Positions 24,388 through 35,033 of a stretch of DNA of 64,000 bases are shown here, piece after piece; the stretch's first letter is position 1; each line of letters starts with the position of its first letter. The stretch is from Bromus sterilis (taxonomy: Eukaryota; Streptophyta; Magnoliopsida; Poales; Poaceae). The stretch is from assembly GCA_950022295.1 (NCBI GenBank), contig OX465599.1:9610001-9674000 (forward strand). The letters are read 5' to 3'. A program made the position numbers and the translations under genes. The notes below the pieces were generated by a model, which ran no database searches, was not told the origin of the DNA, and saw only the letters and a program-made list of their open reading frames with translations.

Positions 24388-25246
24388 TGTTGGGATACGG
24401 GGCAGAAAACACAAATTTTTCACACCTACGGTACCCGAACCCAAGATCTATGCTATGGCGATGTAAAGTAACGGAGGGAATCGGTGTTCCTTGACAGCCC
24501 CTGCGCTTCCATCGAATGAGCTTCGATCGCTTTTGGAAACCGTTAACGATACGACGTAATCCTTTTGTTCTGCGGTACTTTGTTTGTCCGAGGTTCGATC
24601 GTCGGTATCCCACATACCGTGTTCACATCTCGTTCACGACAAACAACTTCTCTCGTCCATGATCATTGCATCTCTTGTGACCTAGTCACGTCCTTGCAAG
24701 GGGTTGATGCAATATCACCGAGTGGGCCTAGAGTACCTGTCCTGTCACAAGGACTGACAAATCCCGCTTTGATCTATTAACATACTCATCAACCATCTAT
24801 TTCGGAATACCCAAAGTGCTCCGTTATAGCCAGCATATTTCAGTCAGGCGGTGGGATACAAATCAAAGTCTCCTCATAGATCGTGATTACGTATGATCAT
24901 TACGGTCTAAGGACTAAGGCATACGTTACAAAGTCATAGCAACGCTGAACTATGTGACTCGATCACATTGCATTACTTTAGGTGGGTGTCTGTCCATCAC
25001 ATCATTCCCCTAATGATATGACCTCATTGTCAATGGACTTAAGTGTCGCCATGATCAGGAAAGCTTGATCAATCAATTGCCCAATGAGATAGTTTACCCG
25101 AGTTAAACTACGGACCATGTTTTATACTACACCTGTATTAGTATTTCCAAGTAATACAGTTATAGCACAGTATAAAACGTATTATGAACAAAACGGATAT
25201 GTGAGAAATATCTTTATTAATTTGTCTCTAGGGCACATATCCAACA
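24388..25246 (-). repeat. 5' LTR of element B, internally deleted
   Basis: Starts TGTTGGATATGTGCCC in element orientation and ends TATCCCAACA. At 859 bp it is about half the size of element A's LTR because of a missing central block. Confidence 0.88.
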
Positions 25247-25251
25247 GGAAT

Positions 25252-26219
25252 TCCTTGGTGTTACTTGGTGTTTCTTGAACATCTTGCGAACAACCAGCTT
25301 CCATGTTTTTATCAGGTTGAAGATTGAAGTGGGCTTCATATCTTGCTCCTTGGGCAGGTCTGTTACGTCCCATGGATTGCAGGTAGAGGTTAACCAGATG
25401 GCTTGGGGTGCGGCATTTTTTGGTGATATGCTTGAAGCATCCACATTTCTGGCAAAGCTTAGTTTTGTCAAACTTGTCCTTTGCAATGCCCTTTCCCCTG
25501 TCTGAATTTTGTGGCATGTTCTTCTTGTTGTTGTTGCTTTTGCCCTTAAAGTTCTTGTTTTGGCCTTTGAAAAAGCCATTGAACTTAGTGTTTTTCTGAA
25601 AATTTGCATGTACCTCAGGTAGAGGGGCAGACCCAACTGGGCGTTGATGATTATTCTTTAAAAGAAGTTCATCATGTTTCTCGGCCTGAAGGAGCATATG
25701 GATAAGTTCAGAATAAACGGTGTATTTGCTTGCACGATACTGTTGCTGTAGGATCCTATCAGCTGGGAGCATGGTTGACAGAGTCTTTTCTATCTTGTCT
25801 CCTTCTGAAGGTTCCTTTTCGCAAAAGCGCAACTTTGAACAAATCTTATGAACCGCGTGATTATAGGCTCCAACGGATTTGAAATCCTGGAGTCTTAAAT
25901 GGGTCCACTCATGACTAGCTTCAGGTAGTATAACTGCCTTTTGCTGTTCATATCGAGTTTTGAGAGATAATCACATATTGCTTGGAGATTCCTCCATCAA
26001 GTACTCAGACTTTAAATCTGGATGAATATGGTTCCTTATAATGTATAAGGCACCATACTTTTGTTGCTCATTGAGTTGTGCAACTCCCTGTGGAAGATCC
26101 TCAGGTGATATGAGCGCAGCTGCAACACCACGGGATGAAAGACTAACTTTAACATCCATAGCCCATATAGGATAGTTGTGTCCGTCAAGTGCTAGTTCGT
26201 CGAATTCTTTGACGGTCAT
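25252..26219 (-). pseudogene. gag of element C, one stop, separated from pol by element B
   Basis: Start MTVKEFDELALDGHNYPIWAMDVK at 26219 is typical of copia gag (YPIW). A TGA near 25969-25971, where a Trp codon would be expected, interrupts it. The frame then continues through a basic region to a CCHC knuckle CQKCGCFKHITKKC. It ends across the element B insertion: after 25252 the frame resumes at 14513 and stops near 14440. This continuity across the TSD confirms the nesting. Confidence 0.85.
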
Positions 26220-27001
26220 TTTGTCCTACATGAATGTGAACCAGGGATTTGATTACTTTACTTGTATGTAAATTAAAATCATCATGGTCATGTTGTAATA
26301 AAATTTTGCAAAGTTGTGAGTCCAATTGAAGGCTTGAATGTTGATCTCAAATCATCTTTGATAACACTTTGGAGATAATTTCATCAATTATGAGGTATAT
26401 CTCGCAGTACTAAGAAACATAATCTGACTATGGTCAGTAGATGCCTTGGTCTTAGTACCTTCTGTTATGATGTGATTGAAATATATGGAAGAGCACTGTG
26501 AAGGTAGTCATGATGTCAATTTTGACAATATGTAGACCTTATAGTAGTTGTGGATAATCTGCGTATTGCGCAGTAGATGCCACATAACCTTGTGTTCCCA
26601 TATATAAAATTTGAGATGATCAATGCCTTTTTGTCATCAATTTTAATTTGAATTAAGTCAATAGTGTGCTCTCTTAGGCATTTTCGGACTTAATTGATGA
26701 TGAATTGATAAGGATCTCCATTGCAAAATAGAATGTTGTACTATGTGTATATGTTATAGGGATTGCAAAGTGCAAACACATTGAACATATAATTCATATA
26801 TATATAATATTGTCTTAAAAGATCAATATACAATACAAATGAGTACAACTTCAAATACATAAATATAGAGTCTAAAACATGACAAGTGCTTATCATAGCA
26901 CTAATAGTTGGATCTATATTAAAAAAAACCAAATATACAGGACTGAACTTGACAAATACTAAACAGTACATAGTTAGACTAAAGTTTAAATATTCTGCAA
27001 A
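26220..27001 (-). other. Spacer between the extra ORF and gag of element C
   Basis: AT-rich, no open frame above 80 codons and no recognised motif. Belongs to the internal leader region of element C. Confidence 0.5.
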
Positions 27002-28183
27002 TTAGTCTAAAGTTCCTGCAGGGTTTTTTTTCGAATGTGGGATTAGCCCACACAACCTTTCGGCCCAGGCCCAGGCCGGCCACCGATCTACGAGCGGATA
27101 AGATAGAGAGCGAGAGGAAAGGGAGCGGTCGCTGCCCCTGCCTCTCCGCCTCTTCTCTCTCCCTCGATCCGTCAGCCATGGCTGCCGTCTGAGGCACCTG
27201 CTGCGCCCGGCGCCGGCGAGCGTCGGCGGGCTTAAGGGGAAGCCACCCTCCTCAGCGACGTAGCCGAGGAGGTTGAGGCCGGCCGGGGCCCAGGCGCCCG
27301 TGCGAAGCCCGGGGTGGTGCCTCTCCAGCGCCGCCGCGAAACGGCGAAGGATGCGGCGAGCTTCCGGCGGTGGTGGCGGCGGAAATGCGGGGCGTGGAGG
27401 AGGCGGCGAAGTGGGGGCCTGGAGGTGCGGTGGAGTTGGGGCCGGGAGCCGTGGAGGTGCGGATGTGGACGCCCCCTCGATCTGCGTGTCCGGTGCGGTG
27501 TTGAGGTCGAGGAGGGCGCCGGCGGCCTCCACAGGCTCCTGCTTCACGCCGGTGGTGAGCCACTGTTCTTCCTCCGCGGTCGGCGTCACCTCCCACTCCA
27601 TGGCCACCGGTTCGAAGCCAGGAGGGGCGAAGAGCTCGTCTTCGGCGGTGGGCATCGGCGTCGGGAGGTCCGGGAAGACGGCGGGCTCCTTGGGCTCCTC
27701 TTCCTCTTCAACTAGTGGTGGATAGGCCGGAGCCGGATAGAACGGCTCATACTCGGGCATGGGATCGTAGGCCGCTCCGTCACGGGCAGGGCATGGTCCG
27801 TACCCGTGTACGGGGCAGAAGGCCACGTCCATGTCAATGTCCATGTCCATGCCATTGTTGAAGGGGATCCCGGGCGGTGGTGGAGGTGGCGGGAACAGTC
27901 CGGCGTCGAAGCCATCTTCCTCGGCCAAAAGTGGTGGTGCAGGGCCATTGAAGATCCAGTCCATGGGCGGGGCGGCGGCTGCCGGCGGCGGAGGGGGAGG
28001 CGCCTGATAGGCGTGTTGGGCGGCCCCTTGGGGGTTCCCTAGCCCCTCCTCTTCCATTGCAGCGGCAGGACCATGGCGTCCACGGCGACCACGGCGACCA
28101 CGGCGTCTAGCCGATCGCCGGATTTCCTTTCCAAGGAGGCGAACAAGGGTGGAGGCGATGAACTGGAGGTTCTTCCTTGCCAT
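27002..28183 (-). CDS. Extra 393-residue proline-rich ORF in the leader of element C
   Basis: An uninterrupted frame starting 67 bp inside the 5' LTR, in the same orientation as gag and upstream of it. Residues 1-40 are basic (LGKEIRRSARRRGRRGRRGR). Then come polyproline runs (62-67, 98-104, 269-273), an acidic stretch EEEEEPKEP (about 159-167), a SUMO-consensus-like VKQEP (213-217) and an EAR-repressor-like LLDLNTAP (224-231). No catalytic domain was recognised. It is unlike its AT-rich surroundings in base composition (GC-rich), which suggests transduction of a host sequence or an element-specific accessory protein. High GC makes long open frames easier by chance, so translation is unproven. 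Confidence 0.55.
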   Translation of the reverse strand: MARKNLQFIASTLVRLLGKEIRRSARRRGRRGRRGRHGPAAAMEEEGLGNPQGAAQHAYQAPPPPPPAAAAPPMDWIFNGPAPPLLAEEDGFDAGLFPPPPPPPGIPFNNGMDMDIDMDVAFCPVHGYGPCPARDGAAYDPMPEYEPFYPAPAYPPLVEEEEEPKEPAVFPDLPTPMPTAEDELFAPPGFEPVAMEWEVTPTAEEEQWLTTGVKQEPVEAAGALLDLNTAPDTQIEGASTSAPPRLPAPTPPHLQAPTSPPPPRPAFPPPPPPEARRILRRFAAALERHHPGLRTGAWAPAGLNLLGYVAEEGGFPLSPPTLAGAGRSRCLRRQPWLTDRGREKRRRGRGSDRSLSSRSLSYPLVDRWPAWAWAERLCGLIPHSKKNPAGTLD

Positions 28184-28250
28184 CTTTCTTACCTTTCTTG
28201 TTATTCCTCCTCGGTGATCTCTCTCGGCAGAGCAAAAGTGACTGATAACG

Positions 28251-28457
28251 TGTGAAAGAATGAAGTGATTCCTTGTATTGATCTTGCGAAGAAATTTACA
28301 TTATATACATAGATGAACCGACTTGCAAGGGGATGAAGCGTATGTTAGCGCAGACGGGGCGTCTGTTCGCTAGGGGTGCGTCGGTATGAGGAGGAACCGC
28401 TAGGCGGTTAGTACAAGTGAAGATTTTCCTAATTATGTGATTTAATTAATCACAACA
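28251..28457 (-). repeat. 5' LTR of element C
   Basis: 207 bp, TGTTGTGATT... to ...CTTTCACA in element orientation. Nearly identical to the 3' LTR apart from the SINE and the 50 bp duplication there. Confidence 0.92.
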
Positions 28458-28583
28458 CCAACGTTTTGGAGAGGGCCGGCGGGGTGGTGGGCGGCACGTG
28501 GTGACACGTGTCTTCGCTGGTCCCACCTGGCATAGACACAAATATCCGTTTCAATGATATCTAATTTCGTGATGGATCAAACA

Positions 28584-28888
28584 CTCCCTCCGATCTAATT
28601 AATGGACTTAAATTTAACTAGATACACAAGCATTTAGTCTAAATACTTAACAAGATACATACGAATCTAGACAAAGTTGAATCTATTAATATGAATTCGA
28701 GGTAATACCTAAATTTGATTTTGATTTGCATGAAAACCAATACACTTTATATTCTGAAAATGAATGGAGTATGCCATATTGTTAACTTGTAGATAGATCT
28801 TTGTACATTTTCTATAGATTTGGTCAAAATAAAATATTGCTTGACTTGAAATAATCCTAAAACTTCAATTGTTTTGTAATGGAGGGAG
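28584..28888. mobile_element. Stowaway-type MITE, about 305 bp
   Basis: Ends CTCCCTCC... and ...GGAGGGAG, followed on the right by TA; the left dinucleotide is CA, so one TSD copy is mutated. Terminal motif and size fit Tc1/mariner-derived MITEs common in grasses. Confidence 0.75.
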
Positions 28889-29429
28889 TAGAATGTGGTT
28901 AGCTAGGAAAATTATGGTATATACATGCCTGAGACCTTGTTTGTTTGATTCCACTTCAAAAAATGTCTTAGATTTTTTCTATCAGGATTGCCATCCTCTT
29001 GCTTGAATAATACGGAGTACGTGTGTGTTTCACCACAAAAAGAGAGGCCTTCTTTGGTTAACACGATTCCAAAAGCATAGAAATTAAAACACAAATAGTT
29101 CTTACTTTGAAGAGTTAGGGGATCGATGTGGATGGTATCATGAGACGCGGATTTACCTAGATTCTGAGTGTTTACACAAGTCCTACAGTGATACGACCAA
29201 GAACCGTAGACCTTCTTTATCGGATCATGGGCTTTACCTAGCAGCCCATGAGTTTCGTTGTCCATAGGGCCCGAGGTCCGACCCAAAAGGTTGAATCAGT
29301 GGTCATGAGGGACCAAGTATCTAGTACACTACCATCAGCCCCCTGACTGGTCTTCAAGTTCGATCTCTGATGCTTGATTCTTTGGATTTCGCTTCCTCGA
29401 GCTTGAAATTAGTTCACACCACTTCATCT
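28889..29429. other. Intergenic sequence, nothing recognised
   Basis: A minus-strand frame of 124 codons (28912-29286) has no domain and an unusual composition, and is not called. No repeat terminus was found. Confidence 0.4.
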
Positions 29430-30447
29430 TCGGAATCCCATAAGATTCTGGGAGGACACATGGTTAGGGAATACCACTATCCGAGATCAGTATCCGGCCC
29501 TATATAATATTGTGCGACATAAGGGAGACACGCTGGCTACGGTCATGCAAGAGTCACCCCTAATGTAGCCTTCAGGCGAGACTTAATCGGACCTAGACTT
29601 GCGTCTTGGAATGTCTTGTTGTATCGGTTAGCGGTAGTGCAACTGTCACAAGGGCATGATGAGTTTCGTTGGAATCTAAACATGAATGGTAAATTCTCTG
29701 TGGATTCCATGTATAGGGCGCTTGTCCAGCCCTCAATGCAAGTCAATAATAATAACAAATTTTGGCAAATGAAGGTACCATTAAAGCTGAAAGTTTTTGC
29801 ATGATACCTTCGTAAAGGTGTCATTTTTACGAAAGACAATCTTGTCAAGCCCAACTGGCAAGAGAGTATGAAATGTGTTTCATGCTCTCATGATGAGACT
29901 ATAAAACATTTATTCTTCACTTGTAATGTTGCACATTCTATTTGGTCAGCTATCCAAATGGCTTCAAACTTATATCAACTCACATCCATTGCAAATATTT
30001 TTGGCAATTGACTTCATGGGATAGATAATAAGCTTAAAATCATACTTATGGTAGGAACGCTTGTCGTAATATGGTTGCTCTGGCTATGTAAAAATGACAA
30101 GGTCTTTTCTAATAAAAGTTTCTCTCGTTTGCAGGTTTTATACCGATGCACAGGTATTCTTCGTTCGTGGTCCACATTACAATGGGTGGAATATCATGGC
30201 TTTTTTATGGAGCCATGTGTGCGACTGGAAAACATGGCGAGGGTTATTTTTATCCCACATAGATGATTGCGTGATCTATGGATAGGGCCACCATGAGCGG
30301 CGATGGTTCAATTGCAGTTGTAATTTATCGTACGTGTTTTATATTTTTCTTTTGATGGTTTGCGACTGCTTGCATCTTAGATATGCAGAGGCCGGGTGTA
30401 TTTGCTTAAACCTTTTGAGTAATAAAACCCTTTATCAAAAAAAAAAG
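29430..30447 (+). mobile_element. 5'-truncated LINE, zf-RVT (reverse transcriptase zinc-binding) region and poly(A) tail
   Basis: The plus strand reads RFWEDTWLG (29453 onward), FRWNLNMNGKFSVDSMYRAL, FWQMKVPLKLKVFAW and CVSCSHDETIKHLFFTC. These are hallmarks of the C-terminal RT zinc-binding domain of plant L1-type LINEs. It has several stops. The 3' end contains ATGCAGAGGCCGGGTG, AATAAAACCC and an A10 tract at 30438-30447. A second fragment of the same family lies in pseudogene P3. Confidence 0.85.
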
Positions 30448-30889
30448 GTTGATGCCTTTGTCGATTAAACTTGACTGCCTGGCCCACTATTCCACGTGAG
30501 CCACTGTCAAAGTGCCATGCGGAGATGAACCGAGGTCCCACAGGCGTCACTTCCCATCGATAAAGGGCATGCACCTCGATCCTCGGGAAGCAGTAACCTT
30601 GTCCCTCGATTCTGGCACGTGATCAACGGTTTATCCATGAGAAGGACAGATATGAATCGCCACGTGGAGATTGCTCTAATCAACGGCGCTCCACTTTCTA
30701 CCTTATATAAGGGAACCCATAGCAGGGGAGTAACTTTACACTCTCTTGGTACTTACGAACTTCATTTTGTCGATGACTCGCGAGAGGGACGAGCACCTCC
30801 GCCGCCGACGTCGAACGCACGGGGCTTTGCCCGGGGACGCCCACGGGCGGCGATGAAGGGGGATGAGGGGGGGGGGGGAGGGACCGATG
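30448..30889. other. Intergenic sequence with TATATAA, possibly an LTR remnant
   Basis: Contains CTTATATAAGGG near 30703, a CACGTGGAGA motif and a GC-rich end with a G12-like run near 30870. The layout is reminiscent of an LTR promoter piece, but no termini or partner were found. A 109-codon plus-strand frame (30619-30948) has no recognisable domain. Confidence 0.3.
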
Positions 30890-31462
30890 ATTGGGGTTGG
30901 GGCCCCTCGGTCGCCTACGCAGGTGACAGAGGGGGAGTTCTGTCCTAGATATCCCCGTGATGGGGACCCTGGATAGTTAGGTGATCGATCTGCATGGAAT
31001 TCCCGTTGGTCATGTCAATCATAATAGAAATTTTACGAAAGAGATAATCAACCTTTGCTTCAAAGTCCTTGGTTATCATCCAATAAGAATCAATCCCTTC
31101 ACCAATGGTGTCAACACATGCTTTAGAGGTTATCTCTAGTTCTTTGATCGTTTCCCTCGTCTCCTTTGGAGGTTAGGGGTTTTCTCCTCCAGTCACTCAG
31201 CGGTGGCCCGAGAGGAAAGAAGGGGATAGATCATCTGATGTTAAATTGATAGGGATTTGAAGGATACTCATTTGGTGTATACACCTCTTTTTATTCTTCC
31301 TTTTCACCTTACAAACCAACCTTTGTGCACTGCCGATAAGTAGATGCGAAGTTAGCCACAAGCCACAAGGATCCCAGGATCCGATGTTCTCGTATGACCA
31401 GATGCAAAGTAGCCACTAACCACAAGGATCTCAAGTTCTCAATCTTACACTTTCCAAACTAA

Positions 31463-31603
31463 AGCCCTGTTCGGATCCCCTCCGCTCCAGGAGCCGATGG
31501 AGCGGAGCGGGAGGAGTTACTGCTTAATTCTACGGAGCAGCAGAAACCGGACTCTGCTAATTTTCTGGAGCAGAGCGGACAAAGAGGACTTCCGAACAGG
31601 CTT
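31463..31603. mobile_element. Tourist-like (PIF/Harbinger) MITE, 141 bp
   Basis: Terminal repeats AGCCCTGTTCGGA and TCCGAACAGGCTT flanked by TAA at 31460-31462 and 31604-31606. The P1 flank has the empty site (CTTTCCAAACCAAATGTATG near 5140-5160), showing insertion after the duplication. Fits the 3 bp TWA target preference of Harbinger MITEs. Confidence 0.8.
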
Positions 31604-31792
31604 TAAATGTATGTCACCCATGAGTTATCCAGGTCCATGTAGCATAGTATGTGCAGATATGCTTTTAGCAGCGTTAGCATCAAGAGGAGAAGTGTTGAAA
31701 ACACACACACATTACAGACACTGTTTCCTTATGTATTTCCTAATTACACCTTGACACGAACACGCTGGATCCTAGCAAAGGAGGTCCTGACT

Positions 31793-34078
31793 CTAGCCCG
31801 ATTTCTTACGTCTGATCTCGATGCCCTGCACGATGAGGCCGCTCTTCCAGTTCCCACCTTTGATCTCCATCAGGCTGAAGGACACGTCGCCATCGTCGCC
31901 CCCCTCGATGAAGAACTCGCCCAGCTCCAGCTCCATCCACCCGTCGTCCCTTTCCTGAGGGAACACAACATTCTCTTCGTGGGACACTATGCGTCCGTTC
32001 CTTCTCCTGAGTCTTGGCTGCGGAAATAAACTTATCGGCCGGTAATTCTCAGGCACCTCGTCGTCGTCTTCCTCATCGTCATTGCATTGGAGGCAAACCT
32101 TGCGTGTTAAGTTGGTTGATCCAGCGCTGATCGATGCCTCCTGGACAGGAAAGCCCAGCCCGTAGAAATCATCCGTCGTCTTGAAGACCATGTAGGCGGC
32201 ATAGGTGGTGTCTTGGGAGAGCATGCTGCTGTGTATCTTCCCACGGATCTCGAACCAGCAAACACCCATGAGTTGAGCGGCTTCGGAGAACCTGTCACCA
32301 GGCATAGAGTAAGGTAAGAACCTTTAAATAAGACAAAAACCAATCATCAGTGTAAGTAGCAGAAAACGATCTGGCATTCCAACAAAATTCTTTAACTTGG
32401 TATTAACTATTAACCACGTATTACCTACCGTGGACAAAGTTCATTGTTTATGCAAAGTGTCATCTATATGCTGTGCAAAGTTCATTAAAAAACCATGTTG
32501 TAAAGGGCATGCCCTATGCTCTTGACAACGAGGAAGATAAAAGTAGCACTTAGCTCTGCTTTTGTGTGAATCAACAAGGACTTAGCATGTACAGCGACAC
32601 TCCACTTTCCAAATGAAACTGACTTCAACTTAACCTCTTCCAAAAAGTTTCGACATCTCCAACAACTGATTTCAAGCATGTTCTTATCATATAATTTGCT
32701 AGTCAGAAGCATGCGGAAATTCCTATTCTGGGTTCTGGTTGACACTTGACAGCAAGGTAGTTTGATCTACCATACTACCACTTACACTGTTGCAGAATGC
32801 AGCAGTTAACCTTGAAATTAATTGCAATCGGGCAAGTGAGATTACAAGCAACAACGCAATCAAATCAAATGCAATTGCAGTCAGATAGAATAAGATGACA
32901 GCACAGAAACATTCACAGCACAAAATACTCAAAGGGACTCTTGTGGGAACAAGGTACATGGAGTCATTCTTTATGCAAAGTGTCATCTATTGGTGCAAAG
33001 TGTCATCTATGTGATGCAAAGTGTCATCTATGTGATGCAAAGTGTTATCTATGTGGTGCAAAGTATGATCTATCCGGTGCAAAGTGTCATCTATTTGCTG
33101 CCTACAAGTGTTAAAAACGATGTTGTAAAGCGCATGCTCTTTGCCTTTTTGCTTTTGCAAGTGAGGGAAAGTAAAAGTACAGTAGCACTTAGTTGTTCCC
33201 ATGTGTGAGCCAACAAGGACTTGGCATGTAAGGAAGATGACAAGTATTAAACGGCACATAGATGACACTTATCTTACCAAACAGTTTCAAGATCATTAAA
33301 AACTGATTCCAATTATTTTCCTAGTCTAAAACTGCTAGTCGGAACCACGGCAAAATCCCTATTCTGCGTTTTGGTTCACAGGAAGGTAGTTAATCAATCA
33401 ACCATCCTACTACCACTTACACTTGCAGGCCGCACCTATTAATCTCGCCAAATTAACCAAACGGAATGCGATTCAGTCACATACGAATAAGATCACAGCG
33501 CATCAACATTCAGAAGCACAAGCTATACATAATTCGTAGAAAATTACATGGATCGGAATATGGAAGAGCGAAGGAAGCAACCTGCTGGAGTCGTGGAGCG
33601 GGATCCAGCTCCAGTACTGCGGCGTGTCGCCCCAGACGATGAAGAGGTTCCTGGCGGACAGCATGTAGCACTTTGTCCCCGTCTCCCTGTCCAGCCACAT
33701 GCTCTGCGCGCGCACGAGACGACCACCAATCGATTAGCGATCGGCCGAGGAACCGAGGGGAATTGGGGATAAGCCATAAGCGTACAGGTAGGTACGTACC
33801 ACGAGCTTGTCCTGGAGGAGGGCGGGGCCGGCGGAGAGGCGGAGGAAGAGCTCCTTCCTGGACGCGGGCGGGGCGGGGTCCGCCAGCTCCCCGTCGGCGA
33901 GCGGCGGGAGGTCGCCGGGCGGCAGGAAGCTGGCCCAGACGGCGTCGGAGTCGGCCGCGGCGCGGAAGGGCCGGGACACCGCCGCGGCCCGGCAGGCGTC
34001 GCGCGGGGACGTGCGGGCCAGCGCCGCCGAGACGAGCTCCTCCGGCAGGCGCGCGATCTCGCAGACCTCCATCTCCAT
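31793..34078 (-). CDS. P2: F-box/PP2 protein, 299 residues
   Basis: Exons 33800-34078, 33582-33703 and 31793-32291, all with GT-AG borders and in frame. It is the closest paralogue of P1, with an F-box at residues 8-52 and the same PP2 motifs (SMWLDRETG, CWFEIRGKI, YAAYMVFK, DDGWMELELGEFF, GLIVQGIEIR). Exon 2 is one codon longer (DSSR versus DSR) and exon 3 has an acidic DDEEDDDE insert. Intron 2 is 1290 bp, without the P1 retroelement. The start MEMEVCEIARLPEEL matches the family. Predicted SCF adaptor with a lectin-like domain; the ligand is unknown. Its native promoter region is uninterrupted for over 250 bp, unlike P1. Confidence 0.9.
32973..33098. repeat. 21 bp minisatellite, about 6 units, P2 intron 2
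   Basis: Units of TGCAAAGTGTCATCTATGTGG type, one unit a base short. Homologous to the P1 array at 8531-8677, so the array predates the gene duplication. Confidence 0.88.
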
Positions 34079-34417
34079 GGGTTCCTCCGCTGGTGGTCGG
34101 TCTCTTCTGATTCGATTTGGAGTGAGGGAGTGCGAGATTGGCGATTTGTGTCTGGTTGTGTGAGGATGGGAATGGGGATGGTAGTAATCCCCACGGATTT
34201 GGTTTTATATATTCGGGGATCGGAGGCTTAGCGACGAAGCACTAGGCATCAGCAGCAGCAGCGGCGTCGTGATTGTGGATTAATAATTTGGGGCGAAGCA
34301 ACAGGTGGCAGGTAGGAGACGGGCAGGGGACAATCCAATGTTTCGGGGAGGGCCGACGGCCCGGCCGCGGTAGCCGCGTGGTAGGCTACGTGACAATAAT
34401 GTAGCCGATTAATAATG

Positions 34418-34560
34418 TAGCCTACCAGAGTTCAAATCCCAGACGAGGTGGTGACTTTAGTAATGCGAAGATGCTCATAGGGGTAGGGTGTAGGTGTGTG
34501 TTTATAAGGTGAGTGTATACTCGTGTATGTGAGTGTCTGGGTTGTACATAATACCCAACA
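34418..34560 (+). mobile_element. Internally deleted Au SINE remnant
   Basis: Contains CCTACCAGAGTTCAAATCCCAG (B-box region) joined directly to ACGAGGTGG and the 3' body GATGCTCATAGGGGTAGGGTG. It is the same family as 9911-10215 with the middle missing and the tail worn. Confidence 0.7.
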
Positions 34561-35033
34561 TTCGCCGTTCGATTAGTTTATTATTGTGTTGTATAAACAA
34601 TAGTGAAGCCAAAAAAGAATGAGTGTTTTTTTTTCTTGAGTCACCGCCTACATCAACCCTCTTCCAAAAACCCAAGCCTTCCAAAACGGCACCTCCATGA
34701 AGGGGTACAATGCACATGGCGTCGCCACCGCCCAATCCATGACGGATTTTGGACGGCACCTCACTACATCTGCGTCGGGCTCCATAGTCAACAGCTGGAG
34801 CAGCCGCCCCGCGGAGCCAAAACCGATCAAACTGGCCACATCCGATGCCAAAGGGGTCTAACATCTCGCCAAGATCCGCAGAAGGGGAAACACCATGCGA
34901 TGCGCAGGAGGCCCAACGGCACACCGCTCAAAAGTCCTTGCCCCACTCGCCGGAGCACGCCGCACCAAATCCCTCCTGTCTTGTACCCATTCGCAGATCC
35001 ACGACCCAGGAAACCGCCCAGGGAAATTTTTAG
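34561..35033. other. Unassigned repeat-like sequence
   Basis: Open frames on both strands (about 140 codons) carry no domain. Phrases such as CTCCATGAAGGGGTACAATGC resemble non-coding parts of grass retroelements, but the family could not be named. Confidence 0.3.

Larger units (their letters stand above)
14519..25246 (-). mobile_element. Ty1-copia element B (Angela/WIS-like), nested in element C
   Basis: Flanked by TSD GGAAT (14514-14518 and 25247-25251), both inside element C; removing it rejoins the end of C gag. The 5' LTR is 24388-25246, starting TGTTGGATATGTGCCC in element orientation. It is followed by a TGGTAT..AGAGC primer-binding site (tRNA-Met type) and gag. The 3' LTR starts at 14519 and survives to 15139, where element A begins. 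Most of pol, the polypurine tract and the rest of the 3' LTR are missing. The 5' LTR also lacks an internal block: after TCGGTGTTC near 24489 it jumps to sequence that lies about 1 kb further in element A's LTR. Confidence 0.88.
9898..28457 (-). mobile_element. Ty1-copia element C, split by nested insertions
   Basis: Flanked by a perfect 5 bp TSD CCAAC (9893-9897 and 28458-28462). LTRs are 9898-10473 (3' LTR, contains a SINE) and 28251-28457 (5' LTR, 207 bp), both ending TGTTGTGATTAATTAAATC in element orientation. Next to the 5' LTR is CGTTATCAGTCAC, like the TTATCAG-type primer-binding site of some copia elements. A purine-rich AGATTAGAGGGAG precedes the 3' LTR. Order from the 5' LTR: extra ORF, gag, [element B], protease/integrase/RT/RNase H, 3' LTR. 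Without insertions it would be about 7.5 kb. Its empty site is visible near 34336. Confidence 0.93.
30890..34380. repeat. Segmental duplication, copy 2 (P2 unit)
   Basis: Collinear with 4585-9897 plus 28458-28560, covering the 3' flank, P2 exons, introns and upstream sequence. It keeps the uninterrupted target of element C (CAATCCAATGTTTCGG near 34332) and of the P1 intron retroelement (CAGAAACATTCACAGCAC near 32901). Confidence 0.85.

Noticed and set aside
28912..29286. 124-codon minus-strand frame upstream of the LINE
   Set aside because: No recognisable domain; may be chance or part of an unidentified repeat.
33544..34194. 216-codon frame overlapping P2 exon 1
   Set aside because: It is another frame of the GC-rich F-box exon; the F-box frame has domain support.
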